Positions 1 through 6,509 of a stretch of DNA of 30,750 nt are shown here, piece after piece; position 1 is the stretch's first letter; each line of letters begins with the position of its first letter. The stretch is from a virus. The notes beneath the pieces were generated by a model. It did not search any database. It saw only the letters and a list, made by a program, of their open reading frames with translations, and had not been told where the DNA came from. The position numbers were made by a program, and so were the translations under genes. Location of the stretch: positions 1-30,750 of IMG/VR virus record IMGVR_UViG_3300005045_000020, one strand, 5' to 3'.

Positions 1-729
1 GCAATTAGCTTCGCTAAGCGAGTCGCTGCGGAGTCGGGTGTCCTGAAGAAAAGGCTTACTCATGGCGAGGCAAGTTACGCCGGTGAAGTGAAGTCGAAAG
101 CGGAAACCACGATCGAAATGGCCAAGCGGAGGTACAAAGACGCGTACGAATCAGGTGACGCGGACAAGATGGCTGAAGCGCAAGAAGACCTCACAAATGC
201 AACAATTGCGAAGTCTAATGCTGAAAAATGGCAAAATCATGCGAATCAGCAAGTAAATGCTTTACAAGAAGACACTAATGATGTATATATACCACAAACG
301 CGTCAAGAAAGTCCTAGACAAGCGCCGGTAGATACACGAGCGAGTGATTGGGCCAGCGAGAATGAGTGGTTTGGGTCTGAACCTGAAATGACTTCATTAG
401 CGTACGGCGTGCACGAAAAGTTACTTAAAGCAGGTATTCATCCCGATGCGGATGCTGACGAGTATTACGAGGCAATCAACTCAGCAATGAGAAAACGATT
501 CCCGGAATATTCTTGGTCTGATTCTGAAACAGGACAGACAACCACGAAACACAAACAGGCTGCCCAGCCTGCTGCCAAAAAACCCATGACTAATGTTGCA
601 CCTGTGACTCGTTCGAGCGCAGGCAAAAACAAAGTTGTGCTGACCAGAACGCAAGTCAGTCTTGCGGAGAAGTTCGGACTTACTCCAGAACAGTATGCCC
701 GCGAACTTATTAAATTGAATGGAGCTTAA
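1..729 (+). CDS. Capsid scaffold-like protein, 5' end outside window
   Basis: The frame is open from base 1, so the true start lies upstream; a GTG at 88 is only an internal codon. The visible part is highly charged and helix-rich, with a probable coiled coil at roughly residues 20-75 of the visible part (many K/E/A/D, motif AKRRYKDAYESGD). It then has a conserved-looking segment with NEWFG, MTSLAYGVHEKL and EYYEAINSAMRKRFPEY, and a basic C-terminus (TRTQVSLAEKFGLTPEQYARELIKLNGA). This layout, and its place just before the decoration and major capsid genes, is typical of podovirus scaffolding proteins, which direct procapsid assembly from inside the shell. The role is inferred from position and composition. 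The next gene follows at once, and its SD (GGAG, 721-724) lies in the last codons of this gene. Confidence 0.7.
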   Translation, partial: AISFAKRVAAESGVLKKRLTHGEASYAGEVKSKAETTIEMAKRRYKDAYESGDADKMAEAQEDLTNATIAKSNAEKWQNHANQQVNALQEDTNDVYIPQTRQESPRQAPVDTRASDWASENEWFGSEPEMTSLAYGVHEKLLKAGIHPDADADEYYEAINSAMRKRFPEYSWSDSETGQTTTKHKQAAQPAAKKPMTNVAPVTRSSAGKNKVVLTRTQVSLAEKFGLTPEQYARELIKLNGA

Positions 730-731
730 TC

Positions 732-1184
732 ATGACCACTAACCGTACCCCCCGTGATTTAACTACGCGTGAAAAAAGTACGAGGCCAGCATCTTGGCAA
801 GTGCCTGATACGCTCCCGACACCGACTCCGCAGGAAGGTTGGGTGTTTCGCTGGATTAGGTCTGCAACACTAGGCCAAGCTGACCCGACGAACATACATC
901 GTTCACGTCGTGAAGGCTGGGAACCGGTCCGAGCAGAAGACCATCCAGAAATCGCCATTATGGGTCTTGGCGCGCAGCATAAGGATGCAGGGATTGAAGT
1001 TGGCGGGTTGATTCTTTGTAAAGCCCCAGCCGAGTTTATGCAGCAACGCGCTGCGCACTATTCTCAGCTTACGGAACAGCAAACACTAGCCGTCGACAAC
1101 AACCTGATGAAAGAAAACGATCCGCGCATGCCTCTGTTTTCAGAACGCAAGTCGTCAACCTCGTTTGGTAATGGCACCAAGTAA
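732..1184 (+). CDS. Conserved small virion/head protein, 150 aa, function unknown
   Basis: ATG at 732 is preceded by GGAG at 721-724, which overlaps the end of the scaffold-like gene, so the two are probably translationally coupled. The protein has a Pro/Thr-rich N-terminus (residues 1-35). A central part contains EGWVFRWIR, and IHRSRREGWEPVRAEDHPE resembles a compact head-associated domain often found next to major capsid genes in podophages. The helical C-terminal half carries KAPAEFMQQRAAHYSQLTEQQ. There is no signal peptide, membrane segment or catalytic motif. The neighbours (scaffold before, decoration and capsid after) suggest a structural or assembly role in the head. I recognise the general type but cannot assign a biochemical function. 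Confidence 0.75.
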   Translation: MTTNRTPRDLTTREKSTRPASWQVPDTLPTPTPQEGWVFRWIRSATLGQADPTNIHRSRREGWEPVRAEDHPEIAIMGLGAQHKDAGIEVGGLILCKAPAEFMQQRAAHYSQLTEQQTLAVDNNLMKENDPRMPLFSERKSSTSFGNGTK

Positions 1185-1216
1185 TTGGGGCTCCCTTTAA
1201 TAGATAGGAGAATGAT

Positions 1217-1819
1217 ATGAGTGCTACTGCAGCTCCGTACGGCCTGAAGCCCGTCGGACTCATTGGTGGTCAACCGTATACCGGAGCTTTCCGGGAATAC
1301 AAGATGACTGTCAATTCCGCGACCGGTATTTTTAACGGCGACATTGTTGGCCTGAAAGCCGGCCAACCAACCGCAGGTGCCGCATCGCCTACGACCACCA
1401 TCAGCGACAACACCCCAATCGGTGTTTGCGTCGGTGTTCGTTATGTGACCCCGGGCCTGAAACAACCAATGCACGCACAGTTCTTGCCTGCAGGTGCCAT
1501 CACTGCTGGCTACACAGATGTGTTCATCAAAATCGTCGATGATCCAGATGTTGTATTCATGGTGCAAGGTGCTGGTTCCATTGATCGTGCTGATATTGGC
1601 TTGAATGCTGCGCTGGGTAACTTTGGCGCTGGTTCTACCGTTACTGGCAACTCGAAGATCAACCTCGTCGATCCTGCTGCAACCAACACCCTCGCGATGC
1701 GTGTGGTAGATGTTGTGGACAATATCGGCAACGGTTCGGTCCCCGGTGATGCTTACACTGATGTGCTCGTTAAATTTAACGTCGGCGTCCATCAGTATAA
1801 CGTCGTTCTTGGCCAATAA
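1217..1819 (+). CDS. Probable head decoration/stabilisation protein, 200 aa
   Basis: ATG 1217 has a good SD (AGGAG just upstream). The N-terminus contains the APYGLKPV...GGQPYTG pattern seen in many phage structural proteins encoded directly upstream of the major capsid gene. The rest is rich in Gly, Val, Thr and Asn with alternating hydrophobic residues, as in beta-sandwich proteins (for example GIFNGDIVGLKAGQP, and the end NVGVHQYNVVLG). It has no cysteine-based zinc site, signal peptide or enzyme motif. Only about 12 bases separate it from the capsid gene, which has its own SD, so the two probably share a transcript at high level. Decoration or capsid-stabilising function is inferred from position and fold-like composition; a minor coat or head-completion protein is the alternative. 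Confidence 0.7.
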   Translation: MSATAAPYGLKPVGLIGGQPYTGAFREYKMTVNSATGIFNGDIVGLKAGQPTAGAASPTTTISDNTPIGVCVGVRYVTPGLKQPMHAQFLPAGAITAGYTDVFIKIVDDPDVVFMVQGAGSIDRADIGLNAALGNFGAGSTVTGNSKINLVDPAATNTLAMRVVDVVDNIGNGSVPGDAYTDVLVKFNVGVHQYNVVLGQ

Positions 1820-1831
1820 AGGAGAATACTC

Positions 1832-2743
1832 ATGGCTGCTATTAGTCGTTCGCAATTACTGAAGGAACTCCTGCCGGGACTGAACGCCCTGTTTGGTATG
1901 GAGTACAACCGTTATGCTGAAGAGCATAAGGAAATCTATTCGATCGAAAAATCGGATCGCTCCTTCGAAGAAGAAGTAAAACTGTCCGGTTTCGGTGCTG
2001 CGCCTACCAAGGCTGAAGGCGCTGGAATCTCCTACGATTCCGCACAGGAAGCGTTCACCGCTCGCTACACACATGAAACCATCGCCCTTGGCTTTGCGAT
2101 TACTGAAGAAGCAGTCGAAGATAACCTCTACGATTCGCTGTCAGCTCGCTACACCAAAGCGCTGGCCCGTGCCATGGCCTACACCAAGCAAGTCAAAGCT
2201 GCGTCCTTACTGAACAACGCGTTCAGTGGTTCGTACTTGATGGGTGACGGCGTGGCTCTGTGTTCGGTATCCCATCCAACCGTCGGCGGCGCCGTAAACG
2301 CCAATACCCCGTCGGTGCAGGCAGACTTGAATGAGACTTCGCTGGAAGCAGCAATCATCCAAATCGCCGGCTGGAAGGACGAGCGTGGTCTATTGATCGC
2401 TGCTAAACCAGTGAAATTGATTCTCCCACCTGCGCTTCAGTTCGTTGCAACTCGCTTGCTGCAAACCGAAGGCCGCGTAGGTACGGCAGACAATGATCTG
2501 AACGCACTGAAAACCAATGGCGCCATCCCCGGCGGCTATTCCATCAACCACTGGCTGACAGACACCAACGCTTGGTTTATCAAAACCGACGTTCCAAACG
2601 GCGCCAAAATGTTTGAGCGCGTGAAGTTGGCTCAATCGATGGACGGTGATTTTGATACCGGCAATGTAAGATATAAAGCTCGCGAGCGTTATAGCTTCGG
2701 TATCTCCGATCCGCTGGCCATGTGGGGTTCGTCAGGTAGCTAA
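1832..2743 (+). CDS. Major capsid protein, HK97 fold (Mu gpT-like)
   Basis: The 303-residue protein starts at ATG 1832 behind AAGGAG. The N-terminal helix region (residues 1-45) is followed by SFEEEVKLSGFGAAPTKAEG, which fits the E-loop/P-domain entry. A long spine-helix region follows with HETIALGFAITEEAVEDN and SARYTKALARAMAYTKQVKAASLLN. The A-domain part holds PVKLILPPALQFVATRLLQTE, and the C-terminus RYSFGISDPLAMWGSSG is typical of gpT-like major coat proteins. These subunits form the icosahedral shell around packaged DNA. About 300 residues is normal for the family, with no obvious N-terminal delta domain, consistent with the separate scaffold gene upstream. The gene is closed by a strong terminator at 2772-2797, so the capsid message ends here. 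Confidence 0.9.
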   Translation: MAAISRSQLLKELLPGLNALFGMEYNRYAEEHKEIYSIEKSDRSFEEEVKLSGFGAAPTKAEGAGISYDSAQEAFTARYTHETIALGFAITEEAVEDNLYDSLSARYTKALARAMAYTKQVKAASLLNNAFSGSYLMGDGVALCSVSHPTVGGAVNANTPSVQADLNETSLEAAIIQIAGWKDERGLLIAAKPVKLILPPALQFVATRLLQTEGRVGTADNDLNALKTNGAIPGGYSINHWLTDTNAWFIKTDVPNGAKMFERVKLAQSMDGDFDTGNVRYKARERYSFGISDPLAMWGSSGS

Positions 2744-2771
2744 TAAGTCTTTAGTATTTAAAGGACTGTTT

Positions 2772-2797
2772 AAACCGCCCTTCGGGGCGGTTTTTAT
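2772..2797 (+). terminator. Intrinsic terminator after capsid gene
   Basis: A perfect 9-bp stem, AAACCGCCC (2772-2780) and GGGCGGTTT (2785-2793), is closed by a UUCG tetraloop, with a T-rich stretch from 2791. It lies 29 bases after the capsid stop codon and just before a new promoter, so it separates the capsid message from the tail message. Confidence 0.93.
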
Positions 2798-2822
2798 TTG
2801 TGTGTTACACCGCATAAATTTA

Positions 2823-2851
2823 TTGACAAAATGAGTTAATACACGTATAAG
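2823..2851 (+). promoter_or_regulatory. Sigma70-type promoter for tail/virion block
   Basis: A perfect -35 box TTGACA (2823-2828) is separated by exactly 17 bases from TATAAG (2846-2851), five of six matches to the -10 consensus. Transcription should start near 2858. It lies directly behind the capsid terminator and 80 bases ahead of the next gene, so it restarts transcription by host RNA polymerase. Confidence 0.82.
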
Positions 2852-2860
2852 TATTTTAAC

Positions 2861-2903
2861 GCTCAGACTGCTTAACCTAAGCAGACTCGGTAGTAGACTG
2901 AGC
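2861..2903 (+). promoter_or_regulatory. Structured 5' leader with nested inverted repeats
   Basis: Just behind the predicted start site, GCTCAG (2861-2866) pairs with CTGAGC (2898-2903). Inside it CTGCTTA (2868-2874) pairs with TAAGCAG (2878-2884) across a three-base loop. The leader RNA would begin with a branched or nested hairpin about 30 bases before the SD (AAAGGA) of the gene at 2932. There is no T tract, so it is not an intrinsic terminator. mRNA stabilisation or a protein-binding site are possible roles. Confidence 0.6.
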
Positions 2904-2931
2904 CCCTACAACACTACCAAAGGAAATTATC

Positions 2932-3183
2932 ATGTCTAGGTCTACGTTCTCAGGACCAGTCGCGCCCACAAATGGCTTCGAAGGCAACCTCACAGGCAAT
3001 GTCGCCGGTGTAGTAACCCCTTCAATCTCCACCATCGCAGCCCTTCCCGCAGCCGCAGCAGGCAATGCTGGTCAAATTCGCCTTGTTAGCGACGCTGTTA
3101 GTGGCGCAGCTGCTACGCCTGTTGTATCTACCGGTGCAGCATGGATTGACCTGATTACAGGCATCGCTGCTACTGCAACCTAA
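2932..3183 (+). CDS. Small virion-associated protein, 83 aa
   Basis: ATG 2932 follows an AAAGGA SD and is the first gene after the promoter at 2823. The protein begins MSRSTFSGPVAPTNGFEGN, a pattern I associate with short conserved phage proteins encoded behind the capsid gene. It continues as a Gly/Ala/Val/Thr-rich stretch without charged clusters (residues 20-83), compatible with a small beta-rich decoration or fibrous protein. There is no signal peptide or enzyme motif. It is followed after 12 bases by another small Thr/Val-rich gene with its own SD. A structural role is inferred from context only. Confidence 0.72.
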   Translation: MSRSTFSGPVAPTNGFEGNLTGNVAGVVTPSISTIAALPAAAAGNAGQIRLVSDAVSGAAATPVVSTGAAWIDLITGIAATAT

Positions 3184-3195
3184 TAGGAGAACGAC

Positions 3196-3516
3196 ATGAG
3201 TTCGTTTTCTGAAACAATTACCGCAAATGGTGCCACTCCAGTTCTAGGGAAGTGGTTCGCGCTGGATTCAAAGCAACCGTCATGTGAAGTGGGCATTGGT
3301 TGCACTGTGACAGGGACCGTCACTTACGCCGTCGAGCACACCTACGACGATGTTTTGAATCCTTCCGTTACGCCTGTTGCGTTTACTCACGCGACGATAA
3401 CCGGCAAATCTGCCGCGTTTGAAGGTTCCTACTCGACCCCCGTAAAAGCGTTTCGTGTAAAAACGACTGCTGGCACAGGGACGGTGACAATCAAAGCAGT
3501 TCAATTTGGAGTCTGA
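3196..3516 (+). CDS. Small beta-rich virion protein, 106 aa
   Basis: ATG 3196 is preceded by TAGGAG. The protein is compact, with alternating Thr/Val/hydrophobic residues (GCTVTGTVTYAVEHTYDDV, SYSTPVKAFRVKTTAGTG) and the ending TVTIKAVQFGV, which suggests an immunoglobulin-like or jelly-roll beta fold. It has two cysteines (positions 30 and 35) in a short loop, with no metal-binding spacing elsewhere. It sits between two other small virion genes and its stop codon lies just before the next start. Probably a minor capsid or decoration protein; no family can be named with confidence. Confidence 0.72.
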   Translation: MSSFSETITANGATPVLGKWFALDSKQPSCEVGIGCTVTGTVTYAVEHTYDDVLNPSVTPVAFTHATITGKSAAFEGSYSTPVKAFRVKTTAGTGTVTIKAVQFGV

Positions 3517-3517
3517 T

Positions 3518-3940
3518 ATGGCCACAAAGAAACCTAACCCATTCATGAAAATGATCGCGGAAAAGAAAGACAAAGCAGGCGACAAAAAAGCCGGCTTGAA
3601 AGAAGGTAGCAAGAAGGACATGGCTACTGACAAAAAGAAGGGCTTCGCTGCTGGCGGAGGCGTACCACCAATGCCGCCTAGCCCTGCTGGCGGGCGCGCG
3701 TTCCCCGGGGTAGGTCGCGGGATGGCTCCCTCCAGCCCCAGTCGCCCTAGTTTTTCTAGTTCTCCGCGTCCGTCAGCACCCCCCGCACCTCCTGCTGGCG
3801 GCGCACCTACTGCGCCCCTCCGTCCGAGCTGGTCATCCCCCAGTTCAGGCAGCGCGCTAATAGGGAAGAAGGTAGGCGCTGTGGGAATGGGAATGGGCAT
3901 GAAAAAAGGCGGCAAGGTAAAGGCAAAAGGTAAGTGCTAA
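3518..3940 (+). CDS. Lys-rich, Pro/Ser-rich virion protein with GFAAGGGV motif
   Basis: I chose ATG 3518 because GGAG (3508-3511) is well placed for it; a TTG four codons upstream overlaps that SD and is less likely. The 140-residue protein has three parts: a lysine-rich, probably helical N-terminus (residues 1-41), a Pro/Ser/Gly-rich disordered middle (50-112), and a glycine/lysine tail (GMGMGMKKGGKVKAKGKC). Its GFAAGGGV motif (residues 42-49) recurs in two other virion proteins of this window. The strong positive charge suggests contact with DNA or with negatively charged capsid surfaces. Function unknown. A terminator follows immediately. Confidence 0.72.
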   Translation: MATKKPNPFMKMIAEKKDKAGDKKAGLKEGSKKDMATDKKKGFAAGGGVPPMPPSPAGGRAFPGVGRGMAPSSPSRPSFSSSPRPSAPPAPPAGGAPTAPLRPSWSSPSSGSALIGKKVGAVGMGMGMKKGGKVKAKGKC

Positions 3941-3945
3941 ACAAG

Positions 3946-3970
3946 CGGGGGATTCGTCCCCCGTCTTTTT
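3946..3970 (+). terminator. Intrinsic terminator with UUCG loop
   Basis: CGGGGGA (3946-3952) pairs with TCCCCCG (3957-3963) around a TTCG loop, followed by TCTTTTT (3964-3970). It lies 6 bases after the stop codon at 3940. The SD of the next gene (AAGGGA, 3971-3976) begins at the end of the T tract, so read-through is needed for the neck genes unless another promoter exists. Confidence 0.9.
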
Positions 3971-3981
3971 AAGGGAACGTG

Positions 3982-4665
3982 ATGGCTACAGCGACGTACA
4001 CGATGGACCTAGCAGAAATCATTGAAGAGGCTTTCGAGCGCGCTTCGGGCGGTACACGCGAGCTGCGTTCCGGGTACGACTACAAGACAGCAAAGCGCTC
4101 ACTGAACATGCTGATGATGGAGTGGGCGAACCGTGGGCTCAATCTCTGGACCTTCGAAGAGGGTTCAGTCGCGCTCGTACAGGGCACAAGTGCCTACGTC
4201 ATGCCAGCGGACACCGTGGACTTGATCGAGTTTTCTATCCGGCAGAATGAAGGCACGACCAATCAGACCGACCTACCGATGCAGCGAGTATCCGTTTCTA
4301 CGCATGCGGCGATACCAAACAAGCTAGTGCAAGGGCGCCCGACACAGGTGTTCGTGCAGAGGGGCGTAACCGCCCCCACAGTCAACGTATGGCCCATCCC
4401 TGACACAAACACCTACAAGCTGGTGTACTGGCGCCTACGGCGCATACAGGACGCTGGTGAGACGGGTGCCGCGACAATGGATGTACCGTTTAGATTCGTA
4501 CCTGCGATGGTCGCTGGGCTGGCGTTTCATATCGCCCAGAAAATTCCACAAGGTGAGGCTCGCGCGCAGCTGCTGAACGCAGCTTATGAGCAGGCGTTTT
4601 CTCTGGCGGCAGATGAAGATCGCGATAGGTCAACCATCCGATTTGTCCCAAGGATACGGCGATGA
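3982..4665 (+). CDS. Head-to-tail adaptor-like protein, 227 aa
   Basis: I chose ATG 3982 with SD AAGGGA (3971-3976); a GTG one codon upstream is also possible. The N-terminus (ATYTMDLAEIIEEAFERASG) and the helical RSGYDYKTAKRSLNMLMMEWANRGLNLW segment, followed by a beta-rich region (DTVDLIEFSIRQ...VNVWPIPDTNTYKLVYWRLRRIQ) and a C-terminal helix bundle (FVPAMVAGLAFHIAQKIP), match the phage adaptor proteins of podophages (SU10-like/gp4-like adaptors). These form a ring under the portal and join head to tail. The assignment rests on sequence pattern and place behind the capsid genes. The stop overlaps the next start (ATGA, 4662-4665), indicating translational coupling. Confidence 0.78.
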   Translation: MATATYTMDLAEIIEEAFERASGGTRELRSGYDYKTAKRSLNMLMMEWANRGLNLWTFEEGSVALVQGTSAYVMPADTVDLIEFSIRQNEGTTNQTDLPMQRVSVSTHAAIPNKLVQGRPTQVFVQRGVTAPTVNVWPIPDTNTYKLVYWRLRRIQDAGETGAATMDVPFRFVPAMVAGLAFHIAQKIPQGEARAQLLNAAYEQAFSLAADEDRDRSTIRFVPRIRR

Positions 4666-4967
4666 ACAAGTTTGCATCCGGCAAGCACGCGAAGGGCACA
4701 TGTGATGTGTGTGGCTTCACGACGAAGATGAACGCGCTGAAGGCGCTGATTGTGAAGGGGAAGACGACGGGGGTGCTCGCTTGCGAGCCCTGCTGGGTCC
4801 CAGACCATCCGCAACTTCATATCGGAGAACGTAAGGTGGTAGATGCTCAATCCCTGCGCCGGCCACGCCCAGATGTATCCAGAGAAGCGTCGCGCAACAT
4901 CGCTTGGGGTTGGAACCCGATATGTGGAGCAGCAGCAGTATCTGAGATAGGACAGGTCACAGTATGA
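4662..4967 (+). CDS. Zinc-ribbon phage protein, 101 aa
   Basis: The start overlaps the stop of the adaptor gene (ATGA), and its own stop overlaps the start of the next gene in the same way, so three genes are translationally coupled. Two CxxC pairs (C14/C17 in CDVC and C41/C44 in CEPC), separated by about 23 residues, form a zinc-ribbon knuckle pair. The segment CWVPDHPQL followed by SLRRPRPD is a hallmark of a small protein widely encoded beside phage neck genes. Its molecular role is not established as far as I know. The tight packing between two adaptor-type genes suggests a part in neck assembly, but a regulatory protein is possible. Confidence 0.8.
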   Translation: MNKFASGKHAKGTCDVCGFTTKMNALKALIVKGKTTGVLACEPCWVPDHPQLHIGERKVVDAQSLRRPRPDVSREASRNIAWGWNPICGAAAVSEIGQVTV

Positions 4968-5602
4968 ATTACACCGAACTCGTAGCATCGATGCAGGACT
5001 ACCTACAGACAGACGAGGCTTCGTTTGTCACGCACATCCCTACGTTTGTGCAGACGGTAGAAAATCGCATCTACAACGAAATACAGCTGCCGGCTTTACG
5101 CAAAAATGCTGTAGGTGAGTTTACTGACGGAAATCGCTACCTGACTTTACCTGACGACTTTCTAGCTCCGTTCTCACTGGCAACGATCGATCCGACAACA
5201 GGCGTATATAACTATGTGCTGTTTAAAGACGTGAACTTGGTACGTGAAATGTATGCTGACCCGACGGTCAAGGCGGTGCCGAAGATTTACGGGCTGTTCG
5301 ATGCCAACACGGCCATAGTCGGGCCAACGCCAAACAAGGACTTTGGGGCCGAGCTGCACTATTTCTACTACCCGGAGAGTCTGGTCACTGCCGGCACAAG
5401 CTGGGTCGCCACGAACTTCCCATCAGTAATTTTGTATGGCTGCCTGTCTGAAGGGTATCGCTACCTGAAGGGCGACGAAGCCATGCAGAAAGTGTACGAC
5501 GAACAATACAAAGAGGCACTTAGCTTGCTGCGCAAGTTGGGTGAAGGACGCAATCGCGGCGACGCGTACCGCGACGGGCAGGCGAAGCTAAAAGTTTCGT
5601 AA
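4964..5602 (+). CDS. Second head-to-tail adaptor/neck protein, 212 aa
   Basis: ATG 4964 overlaps the preceding stop (ATGA). The N-terminal half is helical: NYTELVASMQDYLQTDEASF, then FVQTVENRIYNEIQLPALRKN. A beta-rich core follows with GEFTDGNRYLTLPDDFLAPFSL and the ADPTVKAVPKIYGLFDANTAIVGPTP stretch, and the C-terminus is helical (SEGYRYLKGDEAMQKVYDEQYKEAL). This is the layout of the SU10-type phage adaptor family, which binds portal clips to make the head-tail connector. Length (212) fits. Two adaptor-like proteins in a row could form successive rings of the neck; which is proximal cannot be told from sequence. Confidence 0.8.
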   Translation: MNYTELVASMQDYLQTDEASFVTHIPTFVQTVENRIYNEIQLPALRKNAVGEFTDGNRYLTLPDDFLAPFSLATIDPTTGVYNYVLFKDVNLVREMYADPTVKAVPKIYGLFDANTAIVGPTPNKDFGAELHYFYYPESLVTAGTSWVATNFPSVILYGCLSEGYRYLKGDEAMQKVYDEQYKEALSLLRKLGEGRNRGDAYRDGQAKLKVS

Positions 5603-5612
5603 GGAGAAAGAC

Positions 5613-6047
5613 ATGGCTTTTAATGGATCGACATATTGTGTGAGCTACTTGAAGGAGCTGATGCTGGCAACGCACAATCACGCCGTCGGAGGGAACGTAT
5701 TCAAGATGGCGCTGTATACCGACGCTGCAACGCTGGACGAGACAACGACTGTCTACTCTGATGTGGACGAAATCGTTGGCACAAGCTACGTGGCGGGCGG
5801 GATAACGCTGGTGAATATTGATCCTGTCGCGAGCGCAACGAAAGCCTATACCCAGTTCGAGAACCCTGTGATTCTGAACGCCACAGTGACTGCTAGAGGG
5901 GGGCTGATTTACAACTCAACCAACGGCAACAAGGCCGTGGCGGTAATCGATTTTGGGTCGGACAAGACGGTAGTAGGCGCTGATTTCACCATCACAATGC
6001 CTTTGTTTACTGATACAACCGCACTGCTGCGTATAGCTGCAGCATAA
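5613..6047 (+). CDS. Tail/neck-associated structural protein A, 144 aa
   Basis: ATG 5613 has SD AAGGAG. The protein starts with a helix-like segment (SYLKELMLATHNHAVGG), then FKMALYTDAATLDETTTVY, GTSYVAGGITLVN, and a beta-rich C-terminal half (GLIYNSTNGNKAVAVIDFG). It resembles small phage proteins encoded between neck and fibre genes. The next gene (6061) has the same order of segments and is probably an old tandem duplicate. No catalytic motif or signal peptide is present. Role inferred as structural, possibly at the distal tail where fibres attach. Confidence 0.72.
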   Translation: MAFNGSTYCVSYLKELMLATHNHAVGGNVFKMALYTDAATLDETTTVYSDVDEIVGTSYVAGGITLVNIDPVASATKAYTQFENPVILNATVTARGGLIYNSTNGNKAVAVIDFGSDKTVVGADFTITMPLFTDTTALLRIAAA

Positions 6048-6060
6048 TTAGGAGAGCATC

Positions 6061-6498
6061 ATGGCAGCATATAATAAATTTCTAGATTTCTCAGAGCAAC
6101 TTATCAAAGGCGTACACGACTGGGACGCGCATGTGTTCAAGGTTGCGCTTACCAACGTACTACCTGTAAATACGCAGGTATCACTTGATACCGTCACTGC
6201 ACACGCCGCCCCTGCTGCGGCGAATGGGTACTCGGCAGGCGGCACCGCCACGACGATCGCAGTCAGTGAGGCGGCTGGCACCACGACGGTTACAGGCACG
6301 CAGGTAGTGTTTACAGCGACAGCTGGCGGCATTGGCCCGTTTAGATACGCCATCGTATATAACGACACGGCAACTTCACCTGCTGATGCGCTGGTATGTT
6401 GGTTTGACTATGGGGCGGCAACAACGCTAGCTGTGAACGAAACATTGACTGTTAAATTTAATGACGCTAGCCCCGGCGCGATCTTAACCTTGGCGTAA
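6061..6498 (+). CDS. Tail/neck-associated structural protein B, 145 aa
   Basis: ATG 6061 lies behind TAGGAGAG. Segments match the preceding gene in order: FSEQLIKGVHDWDAHVFKVALTN near the N-terminus, NGYSAGG, and PFRYAIVYNDTATSPADALVCWFDYG near the C-terminus, against FKMALYT, YVAGG and GLIYNSTNGNKAVAVIDFG in protein A. Overall identity is low, so divergence is old. Length is almost equal (145 and 144). It directly precedes the S74 fibre gene, consistent with a fibre-attachment or tail-tip role, but nothing in the sequence proves this. Confidence 0.72.
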   Translation: MAAYNKFLDFSEQLIKGVHDWDAHVFKVALTNVLPVNTQVSLDTVTAHAAPAAANGYSAGGTATTIAVSEAAGTTTVTGTQVVFTATAGGIGPFRYAIVYNDTATSPADALVCWFDYGAATTLAVNETLTVKFNDASPGAILTLA

Positions 6499-6509
6499 TG
6501 GAGTAAAGC

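Noticed and set aside
1064-1855. - strand frame of 263 codons across the decoration gene
   Set aside because: It has no SD and overlaps two + strand genes with strong SDs and family-like sequence.
3280-3915. Long - strand frame of 211 codons opposite small virion genes
   Set aside because: Its Pro/Ala/Gly composition mirrors the Pro/Ser-rich + strand gene, it has no SD, and it crosses two well-supported + genes.
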